A DNA stretch of 64,000 bases from the NCBI GenBank assembly GCA_002104945.1, contig MCFH01000006.1, positions 1,033,001-1,097,000 on the forward strand, written 5' to 3'. The number at the start of each line of letters is the position of its first letter. The first letter of the stretch is position 1. A program made the position numbers and the translations under genes. A model generated the notes under the pieces. The model saw only the letters and a program-made list of their open reading frames with translations, had not been told where the DNA came from and searched no databases. The DNA is from Piromyces finnis. Taxonomy: Eukaryota > Neocallimastigomycota > Neocallimastigomycetes > Neocallimastigales > Neocallimastigaceae. Positions 24,601 through 37,820 of this stretch are shown in pieces.

Positions 24601-27600
24601 ATACACTTTTTATTTTCATGCTATTATTATCATTATTATGTTTTTTCGATTTTTCTTCATCATCATTTATTGAACCAGTATGACTTAATTCATTAGTTTT
24701 TAAATCTATGATTTGATTTTCGTCTTGTGTCATTTCAAGTGGTTCTTTTTTTGGTTGAGTTGATTCTATTAATTTAACAGTATCCACAGCTTCAATGCTA
24801 TCTTTATTACTATTCGTAAGTCTGAGATTATCCTTGGGAAGATGATCATATTCAATATTTGTAATGTTTGTGAATGAATTATCTTGTTGTAATTGTATTT
24901 TTGAAGGAATTCTATCAATTTCTTCATCATGTTTTTTAATTTCTGTATATTGTTCTGATTTATCTCTGAGTGTACCTTTTTCTTCTTCTTCATTCTTTTT
25001 ACAACTTTCTTCTAGCTTTCTTATATAAGATATGCAGTTTAATGGCATAGAATTAAAAAGATTTCTATTATATTTACTATAATCAGATCGCTCTTCTGGA
25101 TTATTAGACAATAACTTAGAAATAACATACTTTAATTCGAAAGAAAAATTTTGTATTTGTGGTCGTTTAATAATATCATTGTCTTTTTCTCGTTTATCCA
25201 ATTTCCATTTGATTCTATTTCGATATGGACATTCAAATAGCATACATTCATATAGAGTTGCACCAATACTCCATAAATCGCTATTATAGCTTGCTTCAAC
25301 ACCATTAACTATCTCTGGTGCCATATATTGTAAGGTTCCCACATGTCCTTTATTAACAATAATATTATTTTTGGTATAAATAGCTAATCCAAAATCAACT
25401 ATTTTTAAAACAGGTAAATATTGATAATGAATGAGGGAACGAATATCAATCATATTTTCTTGATTCATATTAACATTATCATTTGTATTTTCAAAAGACT
25501 TATTCGATAGTGAAGAGAAAGATTTCTTCATATACATATCATTGTCTTGCCATCCAATATGAACTTTACTTAATTGTTGATGAAGAGATATAAGACTATT
25601 TTTTTTTTCAAAACTGTTACTTTTATCAATATAATATTTCATTGGAAGAGAAGAACTTGATTGAACAAGCATAATATTTTGAGGTTTGATATCTCTGTGA
25701 ATTATTTTCTTTTTGTGAATGTATTCAATAGCAGATACTAATAATAATAATAATAATTATTTTATTTACATTATAAATAAAATATAAAATAAAAAGAATA
25801 AAAAAAAACAATGAAGACGAAATTTATTAAATATAGAAAAAAATAAAAGATATAAATTATATATATTTCAATAAAAGGAATAAATTAAATAAACCTGATA
25901 AAAATTAAAATTTTACCTAATTGTTTATAAAATATTCTAACTACCACTTCATTTAAACAATTTCCCGGTCCAAGGTATGGATTAGCTCCATTATCTAATA
26001 TCCAATTTTTATTTATTATTCCTTTTTTCATAATATATTCTTTAAGGGTTCCTTGATCACAGTACTCTGTAATGATAAATATTTTATTTTTATCAGCCTT
26101 TATTTTTTTTATGTTTTAATGAGGAATGAACGAAAATTTTTATTTATAAGAAAAAGAAATAATTTAATAAATTTAAAAATATTATTAATTTAATAAAAAA
26201 AATAGAAAATAAAAAGATAATAAGGAAGAAATATAATATAATAATACAATAGGGATATGATGATATATACCCATGAAGTAATGAACTTTTGAATATTTAT
26301 ATGATTTAATTCTCTTAAGAATAAAGCTTCCTTTATCGTCTTTTTATACTTTTTTTCTGATTCGACCGTTAATGAATTTTTATCTTTGGCTATATATATG
26401 ACTTTTAAAACATGTTTTATTGGTAATCCTAATGATTTATTGGCGGGTTTTAATTCATTATTTGATGAAGTTCTTTTGACAGAGGATTCTTTTTCGTTAT
26501 CACAATAATTAACAATTGAATTAGAATTTAACGTCAAATTCAAACTGCTATGACTAAATCCACCACCTTCGAATACATTTTTTTCAGTCACCAAATAAAG
26601 TTGAGCATGTGCCGTACTAACTAATTCTTTCAATATTTTATATTTATATTTTTCAAAAGGAATGAACGTTTCCTCTTTAATATAATTTTTATTAATATAA
26701 ACAGAAATTTTTTTCGGTATTGTAATGATTTTAGTTGTATGGTTTGATTCAGCAAGAGCATTGGTAGTATCATCACTATTAGGTATTTCTGTTATTAAAC
26801 TATTATCATTTATATTTAAATTGTCATTATGAATTAATGCTTTAGTAACATCCTCTTCTTTTTTAATTAAATTTTGTGATTGGTTATTAATCTGATGATT
26901 ATATAGATAACTATTAGAAGCATTGGTATTTTTTTCACTTAACACTATTTCATTTTCATCTTTAAATATTTTTATATTATTTATTATGGCTTCTGTAAAT
27001 TGATTTATACTAATATTTGGATTTTTAATAAGCTCTGAAAATGCTATTTCCAAAGCACTCCTATAATTTTCATATTTATTAAATGATGGTGATGACGATG
27101 GATAGTAACAAGATAAGGATTGGAAACAAATAATATTTCCTGGGGTATTTACTGATAATGAATATTCTCCAAAATTTTCATTATCATGATAATTATAAAG
27201 ATAATTGCTTAAATTAGGAAGGGATATTTTATGTTCATCTAATTGATAACTATCTTTTTTTGAATTTATATCCTCATAATTAAAATAATAATCTAACCAA
27301 ACAGTTAATCTACTTCCTAAAGGAATTAAATTAAATATATTTCCATTTCCATTTATCTTTTAATATTAAGTATAAGTAATTATATTACTGTTAGAATACA
27401 TTTATAATTTGTAACATATTTTTTTTTTTTTTTTTTTGGATATAAATATTTTGTAGAGTCGATTTTAATAAATAAATTTTTTTTAATACAAAAAAATTTT
27501 AACATACATCAATATTTAGTATATCATTGAAAGTAATAACTTTTTCTTCTGAATCATTTTCAATATATGATTTTAATTCACTTCTTCTTCCTTAATAATC

Positions 27601-28453
27601 GTTTTTATTTATATATATTATATATATATATTATAGTATTTTAATATTGTGCTATAATATCATTGTTGTATTTATATGATATTCTATTAATAAAAAATTA
27701 CCACAATTTAATGATGGACCTAATATATGAATTAAATTAGAATTAATAATAATATTATTATTAACAGACTTTTTAAAATTAATGTATTTACCAATATAAT
27801 ACAGAAAATACCATTCATTTCCTCTCTAAATTTTTTTTTTTTTAATTTTTAATTTATAAATATAAATAATATATTAATAAATATAATTTCTTCAGAAGGG
27901 AGGGTATAAAATTTTTTATTTTATAAAATTTAAGATTAAATGAAAAATAAACCTACAGATACAAATGTTTGTAAATCATTTATTATATTTGCTTTCGATA
28001 TAAACTGATCGTCATTATTTGAAATATATATTATATTTTCATCTAAAAAATGATATATATTTTTCAGTATCTATTAATATGTATTTAATATTATTAGTAT
28101 TTTTTTTTAACTATATAAATTATAAATAATAATAATATATTATTGTGGAATCAATTACATTTTTTACATGATTAACATTAAATGACACTAGAAATATATT
28201 AAATATTAATGTTAATAATTAAATATGTTAATTAATTATTAATATTATTGCTACTATTGCTTTACATTGTTGATTCACTGATTTTTCAAGCTGGTTAATG
28301 ATAAGTGCAATTTTCTGTGATTAAACATATTGATATATAAAAAAAATAATTGATATCAATATAAATATAAAATATAAAATAATAAAATATAAAATAATAA
28401 AATATAAAATAATAAAATAAAAAACTTACTTTAATTGAAGCTATTCTTTCCAT
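21680..28453 (-). CDS. Multi-exon Ser/Thr protein kinase with novel N-terminal region (~1,900 aa)
   Basis: Starts at 28,453 (MERIASIK, donor gtaagt). Traced exons: 28,453-28,430; 28,314-28,266; one from 28,187; one ending near 27,960; one near 27,835-27,700; one ending at 27,515; ~27,363-26,271; 26,097-25,917; 25,737-21,680. A ~290-aa N-terminal region of unknown type precedes the kinase. Visible: beta-3 lysine in HVLKVIY, alphaC segment KEALFLREL, hinge FIITEYCDQGTL, catalytic HRDIKPQN, DFGLA, GTLQYMAPE and DLWSIGATLYE. A ~70-aa insert sits between HRD and DFG, and the glycine loop (ELVSTAHAQLYLV) has no glycines. About 1,080 disordered Ser/Asn-rich residues follow. The LPVLKIVDFG segment recalls Atg1/ULK, while HRDIKPQNIM also recalls IKK-like kinases. 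Active-site residues are intact; the family is uncertain. Confidence 0.75.
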
Positions 28454-29214
28454 TATTATATTTTAACCTATCTACTATTATTATATGTGAAATATTTAAA
28501 AAAAAAATAATAAAAATTACTTTCTCAAAAATAAAAAAAAAAAAAAACTCCTTTTATTTTACTAAATAAAAAGTATAATTTCTTTTATGCAATTAGTTAA
28601 AATACATGTTATATTTTATAAAAAAGAAATTTACAATAATAATAAAAACTAATTTCGAATTTAAAGGAATATTAAATGACATTTATATATATATATTTAA
28701 TATTTACTTAAAGATATATAATTAAATTATTTTCTATAAAAAAAAATTAAGTGCGATAAAGAAAACTTTAATTTAAAATAATGTTTCTATAAATAATTAT
28801 AGTTAATTAAAAAAAAAAAGTTAACGGTTACAATCTATATTGTAAAAATAATTATTAATAATTAATAATAATGAAATTAATAATAGGAATAAATACATAA
28901 ATGAATACAAACATTAACTCAAAAAAAGTTTGATTTGAATTTAAAGTTTTATTTCAAAAAATATTAATATATTAATAAATATATTCTTTTATATATACAT
29001 AATTCTTATTTATATTTAAAAATAAGGATGAATCCTAAATAAATAAATAAAAAAAAAAGGAATATGAAATATTTATTAAATATAACTATTTACAGGAATA
29101 TGAAAAGATAGATAAATAAAATGATTTCTTAAACAACTATATTTATTATACTATGGTAGAATAACTATTAATATTATTAAAAAACTATGAAGAAAAAACT
29201 AATAGCATCCCGAT
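28454..29214. other. Intergenic DNA between kinase start and BRCT gene end
   Basis: About 760 bp without coding potential. It should contain the kinase promoter and the terminator of the upstream gene. No BRCT-linked polymerase exons are present here. Confidence 0.6.
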
Positions 29215-31497
29215 CTATTTCTTAATATAATCAAATAAGTTTCTCTGGTTCTGCATTTTCTATTAATGTAATAATAATAAAAAAAGTCAATTGATGGTAA
29301 ATTAAAATAAAAAATATATCTTTTTATATAATAATACTTTTAAAGAATTAAGAACAAGATAAGGAATTTCACTTAAGCGTTTATTTGCCTTTATAGATTC
29401 AATAATCCATTTATCATTAACTAATTTATAATGATTAGTTTTGCTATTAATATATTTTTGAATTTTTGATTCACTACAATATAAAAAAAAATATCAGTAA
29501 AAATAAAGCGATTTATTATAACAATTATTAATAGTTTTATTTTACCATAAAGATGAGCATATAACATGGGTCACCTTAGTTTCTGACATATACCAACTTA
29601 AAAATAACAAATTATCAATAATTTTCTTTTCTTTTTTTTTTTTAATATTTATTTTATTATTAAAAAGCAAAAAACATTTACCAAACTTTTCCTCCATGAA
29701 TTCTAATTAATCGTTTTAATTCAACATCGGTACAATTTCTGGAAAATCCTATTATTATAGGTATATAATAGTATTTTTAGTTAATGAATGAAAAAAATAA
29801 TATTTTAAGTATGTAATACAAAGAAAAGGAAATTAAAAGAAATACCATTAATATATACGACTACTCCTTTAAAGATATCACTGACCTTAAAAAAAAAAAT
29901 GAAAATAATAATTATATAATTAATAATATAATATTAATAACATTAAATATTCCTATTTGATAATACATAAAATTTTTTCTTTATATTTACTTGATCTTCA
30001 GTACTTTGTTGTCCTATTTTACTTTCTCTATTGTCCATATATGGTTTCAAACCTTTAAGTTTTAATTCTTTATTATTTTTTTCCTTTTTTATATAGTTTG
30101 GATCTACATAACCTATACAACTTTTCATAGCCCCTGTTGATGGATTATCATATATAACTGATGAAAAATTAAAATTCATTCTTTCAACATCAACATTTTC
30201 CTCAATTGGCGCTTGACTTAGATGAAAAGAATGTGAAAATACAGGATTGTGTTTAAATGAACCTGATATAAAAATATTAATTTACATATTAATTTAATAA
30301 GCAATAATTATATAAAAATAATTATATTTATTATTATTATTTACATTTTTTAAGATTAATTGTTTTAGAATCTGAGCCTTTTATGTGATTTAACTTGGAA
30401 TCACTCTCCTTATGAACCAAAGCTTTATTTAAAGCTTTGTCATTATTATTAGTGAATGAATTTGAACTTGAAATAGAATCATTGATATTTTTCATATTAT
30501 CAACGAATGGTTGTTGATTTTCATTTTTTATCTTTACACTTCTATCTTCTTGAATGTAAATATGTTGAGGATGCTGCTGTGCTTTTTCTATTTTTTCTTT
30601 ATCTTTCAGAATACGATTAGATAACATTGTATTATTGGTGATTTCTTTATTATTAGATTTATTATTTTTATTACTATTATTATTACAGTTGTTATTGCCA
30701 AATACTGAAATACGTTTTATATGACAGGGATTGTTTAAATTGTTTGAGTCTTTCATTATATTTTTTAGTTCATTACTATTATCTATAACATTTTTGTATA
30801 ACTTTTCTTCTTTTACTATATTATTAACATTGTAACATTTTTTCTTCTTTACTGTATTATCTATTTGAGAACATGGAATATCTGAAAAATAGACATCCTG
30901 AAAAATATTTTCAATTCTATCCTTATCTTTTAAAGTATATAATTCATTTGAAAAATCACAAGAATCGCATTTCTCTGAAATCTCATCCACATTATTAATT
31001 TTATTTTCTTTCAAAAGATAATTTTTAGCATCATAACTATTAAAATGTGATACTTCTTCTTTACTATTATTTTTATAATGTTTATATAACTCTAGATTTT
31101 CTATTTTTTTTTTTTTTATAATTGAATTTGAAATTTTTTGGAAATCTAATTTTCTTTTCATAGAAAAAATTTCATTAAATTCTTTTGTAATATTATCTTA
31201 AATTATAAGTAATAATAAGTAAAAAAACGTCATAGTAATTATTAATAACAATAATTGAAAGTAGGTATAAATAATAATAACAAATGACATATTAATTAAA
31301 AAGAAAAAAAAGAGTTTAATTCTGCTTAACGGTGGCTAAGTATAAAGGATTTTTCAAATAATAACACCTTTTTAAAAGCAAACTTCAATAAATTAATTCA
31401 ATTATTTACATCTCATATCAACATTTCGTTTTGTTTAAATAATATAATTACTCTTACCTTTTTTTTTATTCTTAGTTATAATAAAATATTTCTCCAT
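29215..31497 (-). CDS. REV1-type BRCT-domain protein lacking a polymerase domain (500 aa)
   Basis: Eight exons join in frame: 31497-31458, 31196-30345, 30262-29991, 29885-29846, 29748-29682, 29596-29546, 29473-29338, 29259-29215 (1,503 nt). Residues 1-390 are Lys/Asn/Ser-rich and disordered (MEKYFIITKNK..., KRKLDFQK). Residues ~389-486 form a BRCT domain: FKGVVVYINGFS, ELKRLIRIHGGKV, ETKVTHVICSSL, YKLVNDKWIIESIKANKRLS. This order and wording match the BRCT of the translesion polymerase REV1. In REV1 a Y-family polymerase follows; here the protein ends 14 residues later with QNQRNLFDYIKK, which resembles a PCNA-interaction (PIP) motif. Probable nuclear role in DNA damage tolerance, inferred from the BRCT. 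The gene could be a REV1 paralogue or a truncated relic, though the frame is clean. Confidence 0.75.
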
Positions 31498-32162
31498 TTC
31501 AATTATAAAATAAGAAAAAGAAAAAGAAAAAAAAATAAAAAAAAAAATTAATAATTTTTCATTTTATATTTTTATATCATAGTATCACATGATTAAGTGG
31601 TAATTTATTAAATTTTTATGTATCACTATTTTTTTTAATATTAAATATTAAAGTAGCATATATTTAATATTAGACATATTTTATTTTATTTTATTTTATT
31701 TTATTTTATTTTATTTTATTTTATTTTATTTTATTTTATTTTATTTTATTTTATTTTATTTTATTTTATTTTATTTTATTTTATTTTATTTTATTTTATT
31801 TTATTTTATTTTATTTTATTTTATTTTATTTTATTTTATTTTATTTTATTTTATTCTTTGGTGCTACTATATTTTCTTAATCTTTTTTTTAAGGTAATAA
31901 AGTTGTTATTTGTCTTTAAATTTTCACTTAATTAATAATAATTATTTAAATGAAAATATTCTAAATTGTTTTTTTTTTCTTCAATATTAATATATAAATA
32001 ATTATTTACATTATTAAATAAATATACATATACATTTGTCACAATTATCAATATTATGGATATTATATAATTAATGTCGATAAACTGATAATTAAATTAT
32101 AAATAATTAATTAATTATAAGATTATTTTTTCATAATATATATTATAATTTTGTTTACTAAT
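31498..32162. other. Intergenic DNA with pentanucleotide array
   Basis: It contains the (TTTTA)n array listed separately. Otherwise A/T tracts between two minus-strand genes. Confidence 0.55.
31678..31855. repeat. (TTTTA)n microsatellite, ~35 units
   Basis: About 178 bp of nearly perfect pentanucleotide repeat. Confidence 0.95.
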
Positions 32163-33292
32163 TTAAAACTTTGATATAAGTTCAGCCATATTTTTTAAAT
32201 TAAAAATGGAGAGAGCCATAATCAAAGGAATATCAACTTTTGATGAAATTTCTAAAACCCATCCACGATTAAGTTTTTCTTCAAAGTTATTTAATCTTCT
32301 TATTAAACCAATAACATTTCCACCCTTTTCAGGATAATTATTATAGATGAATGTAGTTTGATTGTATGTATCACATACACATACAAGTGTAACTCTATCA
32401 TTGTCAAATTTATTGGTAATTTCAACAATAATTTTAAAATGCTCATCTAATTTATTTAAATAGACAATATCACAAATTTTTTCTTTATTATTATTAAAAA
32501 TTCTAATAAAAAATAAGTAATAAAATATTTATTTATTTTATTAGTAATTTGTTTATATATTATTTATTATAAAAATATTATAGAAAATAAAATTTATTTA
32601 TTTATTTATACTTACTGTTTTTTCTTTATATTTAAAATTGTAGCACCTTTATTATTTGTTAATACTGCTTTGCTTTTTGAAAATTTAACACCATGACATG
32701 AATAAATATTTTCATTATTATTTTTAATATATTCATATTTCTCATTTACTGGAAGAAAAGAAAATTCATTTTGATGTAATTTAGAATTATTACAAAGAAT
32801 TCTAAAGTATGAAGATGTAGAACTAATATAATTGTTATTAGTTACTAAAATTGGTTTAAATATTGGTAACATATAAAATGGTTTCTTGATAGTTTTATTT
32901 ATGGAGAGTTCTGAGGTTTGAGAATGGGTTGAATATGATGTAATAGATGAATTTAAACATGGTGAACCAGGAAGAGATTCAGTGAAAGGAGAGTCGAAAT
33001 AATCTGAACTTGAGCTTACTCTTGGAGAGCGCATATAAATTGGCTTCTTTCTAATTGAAGATGTTGATATAGTTAAATTTTGATATGATGCTCCTCTTTT
33101 CTTTGCAATGATATCAATTGGTGATTTTGGACCATCATTTAAGCTTGAAGGTATTTGAAGAAAAGATGAAGCTGGAGAAGAAGTTGGGGATACAATAGGT
33201 GATGGAAGTGGTGATGATCCTCTTGAATAAGATGAGTAATCTCTAGTCATTGATAACTGAGAACAATAATAAATTGAATCAGTGTAACGCAT
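32163..33292 (-). CDS. LURP-one / tubby C-terminal-like protein (338 aa)
   Basis: Two exons, 33292-32616 and 32502-32163, join in frame (1,017 nt). Residues 1-130 are Ser/Pro-rich and disordered with many SP sites (SPLPSPIVSPTSSP), possible proline-directed phosphorylation targets. From about residue 140 the sequence turns beta-rich. NIYSCHGVKFSKSKAVL, KGATILNIKKKQ and, near the end, WVLEISSKVDIPLIMALSIF follow the LURP-one-related layout, where the last segment is the buried hydrophobic helix. Proteins of this fold bind membrane phosphoinositides or scramble lipids; no activity can be deduced here. The call rests on pattern resemblance only. Confidence 0.55.
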
Positions 33293-35669
33293 TTTAAAAT
33301 AATAATTTCAAAGTATAACTGATATAATGTAAAATAATATTTTTTAAAAGCTTAATTGATGTACGATTTAAAAAAAGTTTTTTCTTTGATATAATAAACT
33401 GAATAAGATGAAATTAATAGTACTTTATAGATTAAATATGTAAAATATTAATTTCATCAAATTCAATATTCTTTTATTCTTTTTTTATTATTTTATTTTA
33501 ATTATTTCTTTTTTTCTTATTATTTCAATAATAAATATTTATGGAAAAAAAAAAAAAAAAAAAAAGGAAAAAAAATTTCGTATTTATATTAACAAGTATT
33601 TAATTAACCATTAAATTAAAATTATATTTTTAATATATTTATATTATTATTGTGAGATTTATTTATAGTAAAAATTTTCATATAAATATTTATTCTAAAT
33701 ATAGAAGGTTAGTTATGTGTAACAATAATATTTTTTAAATTTTTACGGTTACTAACGGTTTGTTTTTTTTTAATTAATTTATTTATTTTTCATTCATTGT
33801 GTAATGCTAATAACAAAAGAAAAAGAAAATAAGTAAATGATAGTTTCAAACTAAATAAATCTAAAGAAATTTAATAATATTTTAAATATTATAATAGTTA
33901 GAAATATCTCATAACTTAATTTATAATATTAAAAAAATTTTTTTAATAAAAAATAATAATAATAAATGAAAGAAAAAAGCATTATCATAAGACATATTGA
34001 TAGTACAAAAAAAAAAAAAGAATTTATTTATTCGTCATATTAATACTTCATGCATGTTTCCTTTGATAATATTAAGGGGGTGGAAGGATATCAATTTTTC
34101 TTTGAAAAAAATTATTATCATGATATTTTCTAATAATGAAATAATAATGATAAATAATGAAAATATATAATTTCTTTTTTTCTTTGAAAAAACTATTATC
34201 CTTAAATTCTAATAATACAATAATAATGATAAATAATGAAAACATTTAATCTTATTAAATATTTACATTATAATAATTACGTATAGCCATATTTTCTTAT
34301 TATGAACTTGCAATATTTAATAACTTTAAACCAATAGATGTCTCATTTAAAGCTGATGAAAAAAATATTAAAAGTTCAATATAATCAAAAATGATCCATT
34401 TAGAAGAATTAGATTAATAATTATTTATTTAACAATACATTTTTAATTAAATAATGGTTTTCTTTATAAAATATTTAATTATATGCATATAAATATATAA
34501 TTATAAAATATAGTTTTTTTTTCCTTTGTTTATACTCATTTTTATTTTAACATTTATATAAATATATTTTTGTTTATACTCATTTTATTTTACATTAGTT
34601 TTTTTAATCAAGAGATCTAATTAAATAAAAAATAAAAACCAATAAATTTAAATTAATATTTATAATTATTTAAAATGGTAGATATATAAAAAAAAACATT
34701 AAAAGAAACTAAATAAAAAAATAATAATAATAACCAAGTATAAATTATTTATAAAACTTTAAGTGATATTAATGATATTAATAGTTCATACATAAATAAT
34801 TATGGAATAAAGTTCTCATAAAAAATATTGTATTAATTAAAATTTTAATAATTAAAATTGAGTAAATTTTATTATTATAAAATTAAATGTTTATATTATT
34901 GAAGAATTTTATAATATTGAAATTTGAAAGTTGCGCTAAGACATTTTAAATGAATAAAGTTTATGTTTTATTAATTAAAAAATAAGGTACCTATATTTTG
35001 ATAACCGAGACATGCAAAAAAAAATTATTATAAGATGGAAAATTAAAAGGATATTTACTCTATTCTTTACAAAAAATTTAAAAAATTTATTATTAATTCA
35101 AAATTGAAATAAATAATGATTTTATTATCAGAGATATTTGTTATATAATAATATAAATATATATTTATTAACTTATATAAAATGATATAACAATTAAAAT
35201 AAAATAACTTTATAGGTTTTGCATAATATTAAATACATAATTTACTACATCAATATAAAATAATGTATTAATATATATGAAAGGTATAATCTATATAAAA
35301 TTTAGTTTATTAGTTATAATTTAGTTTTCTACTTTGATTTATATTTGTTGATATATATATTAGGAAAGTTGATTTATCATCAATTAAATTACAATCAAAT
35401 ATATTATTATTAATAATTTTTAGCAAAGAATTTACTATAATAAAATTTAATTAATAATTTATATTGATATATTAAAAATATAATATCAAAAGTTTTCACA
35501 TAATATGATTGAAATTAATTAAATAAATCATTCATTAATCAGTATTAGTAATTCCTTATAAATCATTCATTAATCAGTATTAGTAATTCCTAATAGTATT
35601 TTGTTGTATTATGAAAAGAAAAAAAAATAATTATATTTGAATCGAAAAAAATATTAATAAAAAAAAAAG
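33293..35669. other. Intergenic DNA
   Basis: No gene is seen. An imperfect tandem duplication lies near 34,093-34,245. A perfect two-copy duplication with a 35-bp period lies at 35,524-35,593, about 100 bp before the TATA box of the next gene. Confidence 0.55.
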
Positions 35670-35677
35670 TATAAATA
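35670..35677 (+). promoter_or_regulatory. TATA box of the expansin-like gene
   Basis: TATAAATA followed by GAG lies 24 bp before the first in-frame ATG (35,694) and 63 bp before the second (35,733). The short distance to the first ATG supports use of the second as the start. Confidence 0.5.
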
Positions 35678-35732
35678 GAGTTGTTTATCATTTATGAGTT
35701 TTTTTATTAATTTCAGTAAAACTTATTCAAAA

Positions 35733-36833
35733 ATGAATTTTAAACTTATCTCTGTTTTATTAACAAACATTTTATTATGCCACTCACTTCCTCATCCTTT
35801 AAATAAAAGGATTGATGAATCACTCAGTGGACAAGGTGATGTCACTTATTATGGTGAAGGTGGTTCAGATCCAGCACCAACAGGTCCAGAAGGGGGTAGT
35901 CCCGGGGCATGCGGTGTAGCACCAAGAAATAATAAATATTTTGCTGCGTTAAATTACATTCAATATGGTGAATATTCAAATCCAAATAATTCAGTTGTTT
36001 GTAGAAGATGTGTAAAGGTTAAATATGGATCAAATGAAGTAGTTGTTGAAATCGTAGACAAGTGCCCTGTATGTCAATCAGGAGATATTGATCTATCACC
36101 AACAGCCTTTACTGAGTTATTTGGAAGTTTAGATGTTGGAAGAGTCCATAATGTTAACTGGAATGAAGTTTCATGTGATGAATTGGGAGTATCGAGTGAA
36201 AATGGATCCTCTAATAATGAATCAATTAAATCTAGCTATTCTAATGAACCAAATTTATATGACTCTTCTAATGAATCAATTAAACCTAGCTCTTCTAATG
36301 AACCAAATTTATATGACTCTTCTAATAAATCAATTAAACCTAGCTCTTCTAATGAACCAAATTTATATGACTCTTCTAATGAATCAATTAAACCTAGCTC
36401 TTCTAATGAACCAAATTTATATGACTCTTCTAATGAACACAATTCTTCTAATAGATCAAGTAAATATAATTCTTCTAATAGGTCAAATAGACATAACTTT
36501 ATTAACAAAGCAAATAAATATAACTCCTCCAGCGCCTCAAATAAATATAATTCAACTTACAAAAATATTATTTCAAATAATAAATGGAATGGAAAAAAAA
36601 TAGAAAACAATAGCGATTGGAATATTCAAGATCAAAAATCAAATACTTTTGGCTATCGTAAAATCTATACTACACCCAGAAATCCTACAACTATTAATAC
36701 AACAACTTCAGTTGTATATGTTAGTTCTACTTATATTACTACTACAACATCTACTATATATATTACTGAAACCTCTACTACTTATGAAACTATTACCGCT
36801 ACAGCTCAAAAATACTTTTATCATCATAAATAA
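35733..36833 (+). CDS. Secreted expansin/RlpA-like double-psi beta-barrel protein (366 aa)
   Basis: I chose the second ATG because it begins a clean signal peptide (MNFKLISVLLTNILLCHSLP) and the upstream one lies too close to the TATA box. Mature residues ~35-150 form the barrel: GDVTYYG, GACGVAP, the cysteine pair in VCRRCVKV, and VEIVDKCPVCQSGDIDLSPTAF, the signature of expansin/barwin/RlpA-like domains. The expansin carbohydrate-binding second domain is absent. Instead there are four 18-residue NESIKPSSSNEPNLYDSS repeats, Asn/Ser-rich sequence and a Thr-rich tail. Related fungal proteins loosen or bind plant cell walls, or act as small effectors. In a gut fungus a wall-loosening or adhesion role is plausible but inferred. 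No dockerin. Confidence 0.78.
   Translation: MNFKLISVLLTNILLCHSLPHPLNKRIDESLSGQGDVTYYGEGGSDPAPTGPEGGSPGACGVAPRNNKYFAALNYIQYGEYSNPNNSVVCRRCVKVKYGSNEVVVEIVDKCPVCQSGDIDLSPTAFTELFGSLDVGRVHNVNWNEVSCDELGVSSENGSSNNESIKSSYSNEPNLYDSSNESIKPSSSNEPNLYDSSNKSIKPSSSNEPNLYDSSNESIKPSSSNEPNLYDSSNEHNSSNRSSKYNSSNRSNRHNFINKANKYNSSSASNKYNSTYKNIISNNKWNGKKIENNSDWNIQDQKSNTFGYRKIYTTPRNPTTINTTTSVVYVSSTYITTTTSTIYITETSTTYETITATAQKYFYHHK
36216..36431 (+). repeat. Four 54-bp coding tandem repeats
   Basis: Four in-frame copies encode NES/NKSIK(P/S)S(S/Y)SNEPNLYDSS. They differ at only a few bases, implying recent expansion within the expansin-like gene. Confidence 0.9.
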
Positions 36834-37332
36834 AAAATATACTATTTGTTAATAATAGTATAATTTATCTATTTTAAATATGTAAATTTATAAACAATGA
36901 AAATGTTTGTTAAATAACATGATCAATCTCCATACTTTTGTATTATACATTTTATTATATATGTTATATATGTTCAATTATTTTATTCATTATCATTGTT
37001 AATGTAATACAATATATATTATTGTATATTATATAAAAATAAAAAATGTAACAATAACAATATTAAATAGTTTAGTTTGTTTGTAATTTATATGTACATA
37101 ATAAAGTAAAAATTTAAATATCATATATTATTTTTTTTTATTAAATTCATTAAAATATGCTTCTCTTCTTTTTATTATATTTCCCTTCAAATACCTTCAA
37201 TACATATATATATTTGTGTATTTTCTTAATTTTATAAATTTAAATATTAAATATAAACAAAAAATATATTATTCCTTTATTATTATTATTATTATATTAT
37301 TATTATTTCCTTTATAAAATAAATAATAATGA

Positions 37333-37377
<45 letters not shown>

Positions 37378-37480
37378 AAAAACATCAAATATAGGTTCAT
37401 AAAAGCATCCCTTTTACTTTTTTGAAATATTCTAATACAGAGCATAAAACTATAAAAAAAATAAACTTTTCATATTTGTA

Positions 37481-37523
<43 letters not shown>

Positions 37524-37770
37524 GATTTACTAATTATAAATTATATTATTTATTACCATATCCTCCTTTTATTATTATTATTATTATTATTATTCGCTAT
37601 AATATTTTATTTTACTTTATTAGACATGCTTTTTGTTTATTATATATACTCATTTAATTTTTTTTTATCATTTATTTATTTATTTTTGTTATTATTATAA
37701 TTATTACTATCACAGAAATAATTATTTTTCAATTTTATTTTTTTTCTTCTTCTTCTTCTTCTTCTTTTTC

Positions 37771-37820
<50 letters not shown>

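Noticed and set aside
35694-35732. Upstream in-frame ATG as start of the expansin-like protein
   Set aside because: It lies only 17 bp from the TATA box end and would place 13 polar residues before the signal peptide.
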